From the NCBI GenBank assembly GCA_905221605.1, contig CAJNDS010000019.1:1-64000 (forward strand): 64,000 bases of DNA, read 5' to 3'. Under the pieces are notes generated by a model that made no database searches, had not been told where the DNA came from, and saw only the letters and a list, made by a program, of their open reading frames with translations. Made by a program: the position numbers and the translations under genes. The DNA is from Symbiodinium natans (taxonomy: Eukaryota; Sar; Dinophyceae; Suessiales; Symbiodiniaceae). Shown here one piece after another: positions 54,239 to 64,000 of the stretch (its first letter is position 1; each line of letters starts with the position of its first letter).

Positions 54239-54372
54239 TTTAGGGTTTAGGGTTTAGGGTTTAGGGTTTAGGGTTTAGGGTTTAGGGTTTAGGGTTTAGG
54301 GTTTAGGGTTTAGGGTTTAGGGTTTAGGGTTTAGGGTTTAGGGTTTAGGGTTTAAGGTTTAGGGTTTAGGGG
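54239..54372 (+). repeat. interstitial telomeric repeat, 16 perfect TTTAGGG then 3 more
   Basis: 54239-54350 is 16 uninterrupted TTTAGGG units. One variant TTTAAGG and two more units follow before unrelated sequence. It is the longest tract in the window. Confidence 0.97.
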
Positions 54373-55408
54373 GCTCATCTCGCTGTGTTTTCAAGGCCCC
54401 AAGAGCCTCAACAAAAAGGATGCTCTCCGAAGCCCTAAACCCTGAACCCTGAACCCTAAACCCTAAACCTGAAGTTCCCTAAAGGCCAGCTTTTGAGGCC
54501 CCTGAAGCTGACAACCTAGAGACCCTAAACCTTCAATTCTCAAAATCCACAAAACCGGGTTTGGCGTTTAGGGTTTAGGGTTTAGGGCCTTGATAAAGCC
54601 TAAACCCCTACACGCAGTAAGCTAAGAACCTGAAGGCCAACGAAACCTGAAACCCTCAAGGCCCCTAAGCCTGCACACTGAAACCCTTTAAGCTAAGAAC
54701 CTAAAGCCCCGAACCCTGAAACCTTGTCAGAGCTAAGGCTGGCCCCTGAAACTGTCAGAGAAATGTTTCTAAATATCATCCTCTTTCACCCAAGTGGGGG
54801 AAATACAACATATCCCAAAAACCTCCCCCTAAACCCTGAATCTTGAACCCTGAACCCTCAACCCTAAACCCTGAATCCGAAGTCCCAACCCAAAGACCCC
54901 AAGCAGCCAAGTCCGGCGCTGCTCTGGCGAGGCCTCGGCGGCGGCACTACGCGATAGGGAGCCCAAAGTCAACAGCAAGGGACGGTCCTCTTAGGTCTTA
55001 GGGTAGTTTCATGGTCCCTTAGTATGGGCCCTTAAAAGGAGCTCCTCACATAGCTGATACAACCCAAGGGCCCATATATCGGAACCCTTTAAAACGGGTA
55101 AGGGACCTACAACTAGGGTCGTTAGGGTTCAAGGTGCTATTGATTCGTTATACATACATTGCAGGCACCCTCAGCCTTCAGCCTACTAAGCCCGCTAGTG
55201 CATCCTGAGTCTCGGCACTTGTCTGCAGCCCTTCTGGAACTTCGTTCCCTTTGAGGCTTACAAACCCGACGTCTCTTTTTGAGCTCCCTTGTTGTGAAGT
55301 TTGGATATGATGCTAGAAAGTTGGGTACTTAGAAACATGCGTGAGCATCGCAGCCCTCTGGAGAAATCCCGAGCCGAAACCTGGTTTAGCTTTCAAAGCT
55401 TGGGGCTT

Positions 55409-55690
55409 AAGCCCCAAACCCTAAACCCTAAACCCTGAACCCTAAACCCTGAATCCTGAACCCATGGAAAACGCCCTCCCCACCCAACAGAGGAGGCGAC
55501 GGAAAGCTGTGGCTTCGTGACCGGCGCGGCATCTGGGCCCGCCCTGGGCAGATCCCAACCGAGGCCTTCGGGTTTAGGGTTCAGGAGGCCCTAAACCCTA
55601 AACCCTAAACCCCTAAACCCCTAAACCCCTAAACCCCTGAACCCCTAAACCCCTAAACCCTAAACCCTAAACCCTAAACCCTGAGTTCCA
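55409..55690 (-). repeat. interstitial telomeric tracts, CCCTAAA orientation
   Basis: Tracts at 55415-55460 and 55590-55683. The second mixes 7-mers with 8-mer CCCCTAAA units. Orientation is opposite to the 54239 tract. Confidence 0.9.
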
Positions 55691-56060
55691 GGTCCGAAGC
55701 CACTATCCCTTGAACTCTTAGCGCCGTAAACGTCAGGTCATGGCACTCAGTTGCTGAACTCAGGGGCATGCAGCCAGGTTGCTTTGAGGAGTTTAAGGTT
55801 TTAGGGTGTAGGGCTTCAGGGTTTTCGGGGTTTAGGGTTTGAGGTGCTTTGGGAACAGCTTAAGAATAATCTTCAACCATATTTTTCAATTACGGTTTCA
55901 GTAGTTTGGGGTCTTGGGACTTAGTTGTGGGACTTAGTTGTCGGAGCTGGAACCACCCGAGCCGAAAAAAGGGTGTATAGAGAACATGGATGGCTTTGGT
56001 GTTTAGGGTAGTACGGCTCGGCTGAAGTCTTCCAATCCTTTATACCTTGTTGGACAGTCA

Positions 56061-56128
56061 TCCCCCTTCCCCCTTCCCCCCTCCCCCTTCCCCCCTCCCC
56101 CTTCCCCCCTCCCCCCCCCCCCCCCCCC
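56061..56128. repeat. C-rich simple repeat (CCCCCTT/CCCCCCT)
   Basis: TCCCCC-type units alternate and end in a run of about 20 C. Confidence 0.9.
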
Positions 56129-56431
56129 ACACGTCTGTGAAACCTGTACCTGCGTGAAAACTGTGCCTGGAAGTATGCGGTCAGTTTAGGGCTTCTGGTA
56201 GGTTACACTGGTCGAGTAAGCCCTGAAACCCGATAAACCCAAAAAACCCTAAAGCGACCGTAAACCCTCTAAGCCCTAAAAAACCCTCTAAGTCCTATAA
56301 ACCCTCACGTCCCTAAAACGCCTATCAGCCCTTTCATGCAGCCCTGCTGAAGGCCCTCGAGCACTCGCGTTGCAGAGGCCCAGACGTGGTATCTCCTTGG
56401 CGGCGACACTCAACGCTCACGTCTACGACCT

Positions 56432-57235
56432 TGAAACCCTAAACCCTAAACCCTAAACCCTGAACCCTAAAACCCTAAACCCTAACATCGCAACCCTATG
56501 TCCCCCCGACCTTCCAAGAATGGTTTCGACATCCAGTTCTGTTGGATTCCAAGGGACACCCTGACAGGGCTTTGTGGTTTAGGTTTCGGAGTTTAGGACG
56601 GAACTTTGCCAGGAGGGTGGCCTTGCTGTGTGTCCGGGCGTTTTCCTTACTACGGGGCTTTGGGCCCGAAACCCTCAAACCCTAAGCCCTAAAAGGGTGG
56701 GGGGTTGCAAAGGAGCTGTAAGTTCAAGGGTTCAGGGTGTAGAGTCCCTCAGCCCTCAAGCCCCCAGCCAGCTTAGTTCGGGTACAGCCGTCGATGGTGA
56801 GAAGCCCAGACGATGCTACCGTAGTGATACTAACCCCCTCTCCTAAACCCTACACCCTCGAACCGACCTCGACCTAAACCCTGGACCCTAAATCCTGAAC
56901 CCCTACCCACCCCCCCCCCCCCCCCCCCCCCCCCCCCCACCCCCCCCCCCTCTCAAAAAGAGAGGGCAAAACAAAATCTTCAAGCCCTCAAGCCACAAAA
57001 ACCAACACTTGCTGTTGGGAACCTGGGAGACCTCAACACCCCTAAACTTTAAGCCCTAAACCCTAAACCCTAAACCCTAAACCCTGAACCCTAAACCCTC
57101 AACCCAAACCTGTCTTCTTCAGGAGATGAACCTCCCAAGCTAGAGAGCCCTCTGTGGCTCAGGATGTCGGAGTCTTGCCTCTAACCCTAAACCCTAAACC
57201 CTAAGCCCTAAGAAGCCCTAAGCCCTAAGCCCCAA
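56432..57235 (-). repeat. clustered CCCTAAA tracts and a 40 bp C-run
   Basis: CCCTAAA tracts at 56432-56486, 57053-57108 and 57181-57235, with a C-run at 56910-56950 interrupted by a single A. No gene is seen between them. Confidence 0.85.
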
Positions 57236-57239
57236 CCTT

Positions 57240-57384
57240 GAGATGTTTCTCCTTATACTAACACGCCCTTAGTAGGGATTTTAGCAGGGGGGGCACTATA
57301 ATCCCCATGAAGGAGCTGCTCGCATACTTACTTCTCCAGTACCCAACGGGGATAAAGCAAGCAAGTATAAGGGGGAAACATCCC
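57240..57384. mobile_element. short TIR element, family 1 copy a (145 bp)
   Basis: Left end gagatgtttctccttatac pairs with right end gtataagggggaaacatccc. The interior shares words (cttagtagggat, ataatcccc) with the 63022-63116 copy. There is no coding capacity; it resembles a miniature inverted-repeat transposon. No clear target duplication is seen. Confidence 0.5.
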
Positions 57385-57559
57385 GAACCAAAACCCCGCA
57401 ACTTAGTAGCCCAGGAACCATATTATAATAAGGGCGCCCCTTTTTTTGAGCTGGTTACTTTTTAAGGGAAGTCAGGACCAAAAAAGGGTAAAGGGTACCA
57501 AGACAAGCAGAAGTTGAAACCAAGACGCTGCCACAAATCGTTCGTGGAGGCAGGGGCCG

Positions 57560-57900
57560 TGCAACCGCACCGGGGACGTAAGGTTTAGGGTTTAGGGTTT
57601 AGAGTCTAGGGTACCCTAAACCCTAAACCCTAGGCTGCTTTTGAAAAGCCCTAAACCCTAAACCCTACACCCTAAGCTGCTGTTATAAAGCCCTAAGCCC
57701 TGAACCCTAAACTCTCACGGACCGGGCCACGGAGGAGGATGGCGAAGGAGAGGATGGGAGTCTGGTTATCCCGACCTCAGAAGGGTTTAGGGTTGAGGGT
57801 TTTTGGGTTTAGGGCTTTTTGGGGTTTAGGGGTTTTGGGTTGAGGGGGGTTAGGGTTTAGGGTGTTGGGCTGAGGGTTTAGGGGCCTTCTTGGGGCTTAA
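57560..57900. repeat. mixed-orientation telomere-like words
   Basis: gtttagggtttaggg at 57583-57604 is followed within 20 bp by ccctaaaccctaaaccctagg, a head-to-head junction. Degenerate TTTAGGG words continue to 57900. Confidence 0.75.
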
Positions 57901-58811
57901 GGTTTTAGGGCCTCAAGGGGTTTAAGGCTCAGGGTATGAAGCGAAGGAGTTGGGCGATAGGATGCAGGGTCTCCCAGAGATGTCCAAGTGAACCATCATA
58001 TGGACCCTCGTGTGATTGAAAATTATCGCCCAATACCCATCCTACAAATAGGCCCCTAGAGGCTAGTTGACCTGACAGCACTTACATAATTTTCAAATAT
58101 TCTCAGGAGGACCTTTAGATCACCCCCCCCCCCCCCCGGCCCATCTCACGCAGGTTACTCTAGGCAGGTTTGTGAGTTTGCCGGGCTGGGGGGATCTTGA
58201 GGTCGGGCTCAGGTCCAGCCCGCATGGTTTCGGATGAAGGGCTAGCAAACAACTCCAATCCTAAGCCCGAAGCACCCTAAACCCAAATGTAGCGTTTAGG
58301 GTATTGGGGATTCACCCCTATTCCCTCCGCACCCGGAGAAAAGGGCTTAATTCCCTCAACCTTACAAGTGGCCCAGGGTTCTTTGTCTGGCCTCTCCTCG
58401 GCCCATGAACCCTACTTAAAGGTTCATGGCCCATTATTACTGTACTTGTGACCCACTTATAAGCCCCTTAAGTGCCCTAATATGGTTATACGTGCAGTTA
58501 CAAGTGCAGCTATAATTGGTTCCCAAAACCAAGACCTCAAGTTCTGCCTCCAGTCTGCAGCCAGCTAGGGAAGATGCGCGCCTTTGGCTTTAGGGGCGCT
58601 GGGTCGCGCTGCTGCCTTTTCTTGGCTGACTCCTGAACCCCTCCTAAAAGTTTAACTTTTAGGTTCCTTATTGTGGTTTATTTGTGGTTTCTACCCAAAC
58701 CCCAAAAAGGTAAAGTCCTCAGAGCCAGCCAGAAGAAAGCCAAGTTTTGTTTGTACAGCCTGAGCCCAGCCCTCGTGCCCCGAAGGAAAGGAGGGCATCG
58801 TAAAGCAGCTC

Positions 58812-58974
58812 TTGGAGGTTCATGGGCACTTTATCAGTAGGGTTAGTAGGGCTCTAAGTGCCCTGAATAGGGTATCTGTAGGGTTAGTAGGGCTCTAAAT
58901 ACCCTGAATAGGGTTGCAAGAAGTATAGTGTTCAGACTAAAAACCCTGCTTTTAGACACCCAAGTGAACCTCCA
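58812..58974. mobile_element. short TIR element, family 2 copy a (163 bp)
   Basis: Begins TTGGAGGTTCATGGGCAC and ends CAAGTGAACCTCCAG, imperfect inverted ends. The interior holds a tandem pair of tagggttagtagggctctaa. Non-coding. Confidence 0.4.
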
Positions 58975-59419
58975 GGTTGGTGAGACTACCATTTCCACAC
59001 ACATGCGCCTTGTTCCGTCGCGCCGGCCAACGCCTAAGGGCTAGAGACTACCGAGCGCAACGCCTCACTTCTTCATGTCCACCAAGAGCTGAGCTTCCTC
59101 CCTACCTCAGCTCAAAGCTCCAGAAGGTCAGGGTGCAGCGAAGGTCGAAACAGGCATCGCCCTCATGCGCTGTCTAAACCCTAAACCCTAAACCCTAAAC
59201 CCTAAACCCTCAACCCTAAACCCTAAACCCTAAACCTTGTTTTACCCTAAACCCTAAACCCTAAACCCCTAAACCGTCTGTTTTACAGGGCACCCGGGGC
59301 AGAGTCCGGTCTCGAGATCGCCAGCGTCCACTCTGGTGTTGCAAGAATGCCACAAGAACCGGTTTAGGGTTTAGGGTTTAGGGTTTAGGGTTTAGGGTTT
59401 CTGAAACACAATAAGGTAC
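58975..59419. repeat. telomeric tracts in both orientations
   Basis: CCCTAAA tracts at 59173-59273, split by ccttgtttta, then five TTTAGGG at 59362-59398. A 66-codon frame at 58977-59177 has no recognisable feature. Confidence 0.85.
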
Positions 59420-59525
59420 TTGGAGGTTCATGGTACTTGTTTTAACCAATTCTCACTGTACTTGTAACTGTACTTATAAGTATATTAGGGCACTGAATTG
59501 GTTAATAAGCACCATGACCCTCCAA
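59420..59525. mobile_element. short TIR element, family 2 copy b (106 bp)
   Basis: The left 30 bp (ttggaggttcatggtacttg onward to accaatt) pair with the right 30 bp (aattggttaataagcaccat to cctccaa), only a few mismatches. This is the cleanest member. Confidence 0.6.
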
Positions 59526-59576
59526 TCATAAGAAGCCACAAATGGTAACTTTGCTATGCTCAAGAACCCCCCTCAG

Positions 59577-59705
59577 ATAATCATCTCTATATTGCCCTTA
59601 TGAGGAAGAATATTCTTATTTTTGTTTGAGGGGGGGGGGGGGGGGGGGGGGGGGCTCTTCAGCAAATGGTAGTTTAGGGTTCTCTAAATACCGGCCCCTT
59701 TTGGG
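59577..59705. repeat. dispersed repeat 3 copy a with 25 bp G-run
   Basis: Shares ctatattgcccttat, gaagaatat and ggtagtttagggtt in order with 60269-60375. The G-run at 59630-59654 has expanded where the other copy has 7 G. Confidence 0.65.
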
Positions 59706-59810
59706 GTTGCGACTATGAGGCGGCCACTAACATTAATAGGGACCAAAAACACTTCTATTGGGGTTTCCCAAATAGGGGGTACTCAAATATTATAATCCTT
59801 ACCCTTCCCT

Positions 59811-59840
59811 CCCCCCCCCCCCCCCCCCCCCCACCCCCCC
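59811..59840. repeat. poly-C run
   Basis: 22 C, an A and 7 more C, followed by an A-rich stretch. Confidence 0.9.
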
Positions 59841-59930
59841 AAAAAAAAATAAAAAAATAAAAATAACAAAAACCACACACACACAAAATCGGAAATCCCA
59901 TACAATAGAAGCAAGAGCAATAACTGTCTC

Positions 59931-59997
59931 TTGGAGGTTTGGTTAGTTATAGGTAGGTTTTTGAGCACCCTACATAGAATCAAGCAATCAACCTCCG
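59931..59997. mobile_element. short TIR element, family 2 copy c (67 bp)
   Basis: TTGGAGGTTTGGTTAG at one end and AATCAACCTCCGG at the other; shorter and more degenerate than copy b. Confidence 0.3.
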
Positions 59998-60268
59998 GAA
60001 TACACCCTCATCAACTCCTCCCCAGAAGTTCGGTGTGGAGCTGAAGTCCAACCCCCCAGCCACCGTCATAAGCAGGCACAGGTTTAGCAGGGGAATGAGG
60101 TTTAGTGTTTAGGGTTTAGGTTTAGGCTTGGCGTTCGGGTCTTTAGGGGGGGGCGGAGTTTTCAAGAAGTCAGCCTTTGGGGTGTTGGGTTCATCGTGCG
60201 CGAAGAAGTGAAAGGGCTTAGGGTGCAGGATTTACTACTATTTGCTTCAGAACCCGCAAACAACAGAA

Positions 60269-60375
60269 GAACAACAATCCCTATATTGCCCTTATAGGGA
60301 AGAATATCTTCTTCTTATCTTTGGGGGGGTTCTTAAGCAACTGGTAGTTTAGGGTTTCCTAAACCTTCAAAAGGC
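60269..60375. repeat. dispersed repeat 3 copy b
   Basis: Second copy of the block at 59577-59705, same order of conserved words, with taaaccttcaaaagg at its end. Confidence 0.6.
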
Positions 60376-60608
60376 TCTAACTGCCCTCCCATCCCTGCAT
60401 TCGTTCGTTCCCCGGCCCTGCGTTCTTCTATCGATAGACTTCATGTAGGGGGCATCAATAGCTTGAATAAGGTTTTGGGGGGTTGTTATAGTAGATATAT
60501 ATAGGGACCATAAGGGAACACCATTCGTAGTTATTCCGACCCCTCTATTACCCGGAGAGCCCGAATACCCCTTCTACCCCAGAACCCTGAAAGCCCAACT
60601 AGGCTGCT

Positions 60609-60719
60609 CAGCAACCTAGGATTGAAAAAAAAGTGTCACCTTTTTTGCTTAAAGAGGTTTAAAGGGAACCTAAACCCCCCAAAAAACAGTGGAAAAAAGG
60701 GTACTACTGGGCATCTTAG
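60609..60719. repeat. dispersed repeat 4 copy a
   Basis: Contains ccttttttgcttaaag, gtttaaagggaacctaa, a C-run, an A-run and actgggcatc; matches 62490-62607. A weaker partial match (aaagggaacctaaaccct) is near 53938. Confidence 0.65.
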
Positions 60720-60815
60720 CCAATACCCCTTATAATTCTAAGGCACAGTGCCTAACTAGGGTGCCTTGCTTCCTCTGGGTATCTTGTTTCTGCACCTAGT
60801 TTAGTTCAGACAAAC

Positions 60816-61283
60816 ATGACTCAAACTGCCAGGAAGTTCTGTGCTTCCCTTTGGTTTTGCACACGCTGCCGGGGTGTTCTTCAGGAGGGAGCCCCAGGAA
60901 GCTTTCTTAAGGGAGATAGGCATCCTGATTTTACGTCAACTACATCCCTAGAATCAAGGGTTCATTGCGCTTTCTGGGAAAATTTGATGCTTGATTTGGG
61001 GAGTGCTGGCAACTGTGCTGCTTCCAGCCGAAACCCTCTAAGCCTACCACTACCCATGACCCTCAGGACTTGCCAAGTCCTAGGTGGAGGGAGTTTTTTG
61101 GGGCTTCTAGGGGTGCAGGGCTTCAGGGGCTCTAGGGTGTTCAGGGTTTATGGGCTTCTTTTGGCTTATTTGGGTTTAGGGTTTAGGGTTTTGGGGTTTA
61201 GGGGTTTAGGGCGAGGGCTCATAGGGTTCCTTGGTGCAGCCCATGCTGCATGCGAAACCATGGCGCGAGTCGTAGACTCGTGA
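60816..61283 (+). other. 155-codon open frame, doubtful
   Basis: ATG opens MTQTARKFCASLWFCTRCRG and runs to 61283. The first ~90 residues are of normal composition, with cysteines (CTRC) but no recognised domain. The last ~50 are translations of TTTAGGG-like DNA (GFRV words). No paralogue in the window. Probably chance. Confidence 0.12.
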
Positions 61284-61494
61284 GTACATCAGCAAGGTCC
61301 TTGGGCGGAGGTACCCTAAGCCCTAAACCCTAAGACCCAAACCCCAAACCCTAAACCTTAAACCTCGCCCGTTCCACCAGCCCTAAGCCCAAAGCCCCCA
61401 AGGTTGAAGTACGGTGCCCGAAACTTCAAGCCCCTAAGCTCCTCAGCTGTCCCTAGATCCTAAGCTCTCATTTAGGGTTTAGGGTTTAGGGCTT

Positions 61495-61498
<4 letters not shown>

Positions 61499-61529
<31 letters not shown>
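61499..61529. repeat. GA microsatellite
   Basis: About 15 perfect GA dinucleotides directly after a TTTAGGG pair and gcttcac. Confidence 0.95.
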
Positions 61530-61531
<2 letters not shown>

Positions 61532-62244
61532 GCAGGGCACACCCCGCCAAATTCAGATAAAGACACACCTACAAGCCTTCAAAGCACGCGAAGTGCTGTG
61601 TAGGGTGCTTATGGTTTAGGATCCCCCGCAACGGGTTTTGTCTCTTTCCATGAATCCTCCGTGGTATATGGGGAGGGCCGGGGGGGCCTGTCATAGCATG
61701 GTATCTTATGCAGCCTAAACCCTAGACCATCTATATCAAGCCTGCGTTTCAGGGCCCTGGCTTGAGTATCCTCGTCCATCTTCGAATTCGCCCGTCCCAA
61801 ACCCGCATAACACAAGTTCTTCGACTTAGGGGATTGGCTATCTCATATCCCCCTATATGACCCTCTATAAGGGATAGAGACTTAGGGCCCTTTACGAGAT
61901 TCAAGTGGCAAGCTTCAAATTCCGAAATTCCCTACAACAATCTGCCGGGATCCAAGGAAACCCTTTCAGCATGCGGACTGCACATGGGTAGTTCCTCTAA
62001 ATCGGGTCCCTTCTGGGGGTCCTTATTCTACGGCTGCAAAACCAAATAGGAGCCCAAAAGGGGAACCTGACATAGCGAACTGCCCACATGGCTGTTGGGA
62101 AATGACAAGAAGTGACGGCAAATGAGCGGGCGGCAAAACCATGGTGGTTGGCCACCTCTGCCAATTTATTAAGGCACAGATCACATGGTTGCTCGTTGCT
62201 AGGGGTACCCTAAGCCCTGAGCCCTAAACCCCCCCCCCTCAGAA

Positions 62245-62339
62245 AGCCCAATTCCCCTTAACTCAGGAATATGCCTTACATCATAATAAGGACCACTATG
62301 TGGGTTAAGGTATATTCCTTAGTTCAGAGGTATTGGGCC
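62245..62339. mobile_element. short TIR element, family 5 (95 bp)
   Basis: Left arm 62245-62279 (gcccaattccccttaactc, aggaatatgccttac) pairs with right arm 62304-62339 (gttaaggtatattcctta, gttcagaggtattgggcc). Arms are about 35 bp with a few mismatches and the loop is ~24 bp. Confidence 0.5.
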
Positions 62340-62404
62340 CTTTGGGCCTAATCACTCCAACGGTCCGAGTAAGAGTTCGGCGCCTTCGGCCCCCCAAACC
62401 CACG

Positions 62405-62443
62405 AGGTTTAGGGTTTAGGGTTTAGGGTTTAGGGTTTAGGGT
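62405..62443 (+). repeat. interstitial telomeric repeat, five TTTAGGG
   Basis: Five perfect units followed by a truncated GGGTTAG. Confidence 0.95.
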
Positions 62444-62489
62444 TAGCTCACAAAGCCCGGAAACCCACGAACCCTGCGTTTATCATTAG

Positions 62490-62607
62490 CTAGGTTGCCC
62501 GGTAACCAAGGATTCGAACGGGTGCCCCTTTTTGCTTAAAAGGGTTTACAAGGGAACCTAACCCCCCCTCAAAAAAAACCGAACACAGGGCCCTACTGGG
62601 CATCCCA
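62490..62607. repeat. dispersed repeat 4 copy b
   Basis: Second copy of 60609-60719 with the same order of words, including aagggaacctaa and actgggcatc. Confidence 0.6.
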
Positions 62608-63021
62608 GATTAGGACTTGTTTTATGCCTACCTTTATAGAAGAGGACCGAAGAGGGGGCACCCCCAAAAAAAAGGGTTTAGGGTTTAGGGCTTAGGGAGA
62701 ATTGAGATCCTAAACCCTCAACCCCAAACCCCACATTCTGAGGCGAAGCTTCGGCTGGGCATTGTCAACGACGGCATAGTTGCCTTGGGTTCTGGAAAAA
62801 TCGGCGCGGGTCTGGCGCCCTAAATACCCCAAAAACCTCAGGGAGACGGGCAGTTCCGACCTCTGCACCATCAGAAACAGAAGGCTCCGGGTCTTTTCAG
62901 ATGGGCAAGCCCCCAAGGGTTTGGGGGTTTTAAGGGCCTCTCTGAGTCGATTCCTTAGTTTCAGTTCAGCACCCAGCTGCCATCGCATGCTCCTGACCCT
63001 ACGCCCAAAACCCGCAACTTT

Positions 63022-63116
63022 GGGATGTTCACCCTTATAGGTCCTAAGTAGGGATGATAGTACCACCTATTATGATCCCTATTAAGGACGACTGTTAGTA
63101 TAAGGGGGAACAGCCC
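63022..63116. mobile_element. short TIR element, family 1 copy b (95 bp)
   Basis: Left end gggatgttcacccttata pairs with right end tataagggggaacagccc. The interior words ctaagtagggatgatag and tatgatccctattaagga align with copy a. Confidence 0.5.
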
Positions 63117-64000
63117 AACCCTAAACCCTAAACCCTAAACTCCAAACCCTTAACCCCAAACCCTAAACCCCAAATCCTAAACCCTTGTAGCCCTTGTGGG
63201 CTTTGGGGGGCCTGCATGCGAGCGTTGGGTGTTGGGTTTTGGGTCCATGGTTTGGGGTGTAGGCCGAAGTTTCTGCAGTGGGAGGTCAACTACTTAGAAG
63301 TAGAGTTGAAATCTCAGGGTTTTTTAGGTGGAGTTCTAGGGAATTCAGGGTGCCCAGATGTTGTGAAAAGTACTATACCTTAGGTTTTTCGTCCCCTGGC
63401 TGAAGTCAGTATAGGGGGGGGGGGGGCCAAACAGCGGTCTTTTCGAACCCCCTTCAAATGTCGCAAGAGTCTACCCCGAAGAGGTCCAGTCCTTGTTAAT
63501 ATTGGTCTGGGAAGCCTTCGACACCGACTTGTTGCGAAGACCAAAAACTTGCGCCACTTGGCAAGCAACGCGTTTCAATGTTGAAAGCGGGTGTGCGGGG
63601 GCTCTGCAGCGTAAGCGTCAGAAGTGTCACTTATCTAGGTGGCGCAAGATTTTGTCCACCACGGGTTGTATCGTCTGGCCCCGGCCCATGAAAACCGGAG
63701 AACGTTTTTAGTCAAACCCCTACAAAGCCTCGGTCAGATTTGGGGTTTGGGGTTTAGGGTTTGGGGAGCCCAAACCCCTTTAGAGTCCGCACCAAACAGG
63801 CTCCATAATTCTCGTGCAAGATGCAGTAACCTCCAGAGATCCTTAGCGAAGGGGTTTCAGCTCAGGGTTTTGGGCTTAGTAAGTCGTAAGGAACCCAAAC
63901 TGGGTTCTATGGTCCTTGGTTCTCGTACCATAGGAGGTGGGCTCTTAGTCAGTCCAAAGCCATGACCAGGCATAGGGGCCTCTAAAGCGGTCTCTATGGT
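63117..64000. other. terminal stretch, no supported gene
   Basis: CCCTAAA-like tract at 63118-63185 and a G-run at 63413-63426. From 63430 to 63580 a plus-strand frame (KQRSFRTPFKCRKSLPRRG, then NIGLGSLRHRLVAKTKN) is open and basic, but so is the opposite strand and no family is recognised. TTTGGGG/TTTAGGG words at 63739-63765. Confidence 0.3.

Noticed and set aside
54239-54372. A true chromosome end
   Set aside because: Unrelated sequence continues for ~10 kb on one side and the tracts nearby run in the opposite direction, so this is interstitial.
1-64000. tRNA, rRNA and transposase or reverse transcriptase genes
   Set aside because: No cloverleaf with a T-arm GTTCRANNC context in place, no rRNA core sequence, and no catalytic motif of a transposase or polymerase was found by eye. 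A covariance-model or profile search was not possible here.

Overview
The window is eukaryotic nuclear DNA. No operons, Shine-Dalgarno sites or packed reading frames are seen. Instead there are satellites, tandem gene-like units with splice-like borders, long homopolymers, microsatellites, and the 7-mer TTTAGGG/CCCTAAA everywhere on both strands. That repeat is the telomere unit of land plants, many algae and several alveolates, so an alga or related protist is likely. I cannot name the species. The mixture resembles a subtelomeric or otherwise repeat-rich chromosome region.

Layout. 1-600: degenerate tandem repeat. 603-1770: two direct copies of a ~485 bp element. 1780-5320: AT-rich satellite made of hairpins, with GC-rich modules in paired opposite orientation about 100 bp apart. 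5381-5508: TA microsatellites. About 6.3-39.5 kb: head-to-tail array of eleven ~3.1 kb units, each carrying one copy of an unrecognised ~211-residue reading frame with a Cys/His cluster (C-x2-C-x18-H-x3-C) at the N terminus. 39.5-51.5 kb: older, diverged, shortened and rearranged copies of the same family, interleaved with a degenerate ~70 bp satellite. 51.57-52.13 kb: a long foldback. 52.2-64 kb: no convincing gene; interstitial telomeric tracts on both strands, poly-G/poly-C runs and several short inverted-repeat elements that look like non-autonomous transposons.

The gene family. In the intact copies the frame survives amino-acid substitutions and in-frame indels between divergent paralogues, and the ATG always sits in a GCCATGA context, so the frame is probably protein-coding. 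Three copies are broken by a perfect 58 bp inverted duplication, three others (two of them duplicates) by different inverted duplications in the same gene, and one is a multi-junction mosaic. Splice-like borders suggest a longer multi-exon gene: a short first exon, an optional middle exon, the Cys/His exon, and a short last exon ending in VLEL. This exon model is inference. Unit types repeat in higher-order registers of about 9.4 and 12.6 kb, pointing to recent unequal exchange or gene conversion (or, less likely, assembly duplication).

No rRNA, tRNA, CRISPR array, reverse transcriptase or transposase was recognised. Most long antisense frames inside the units are compositional shadows.
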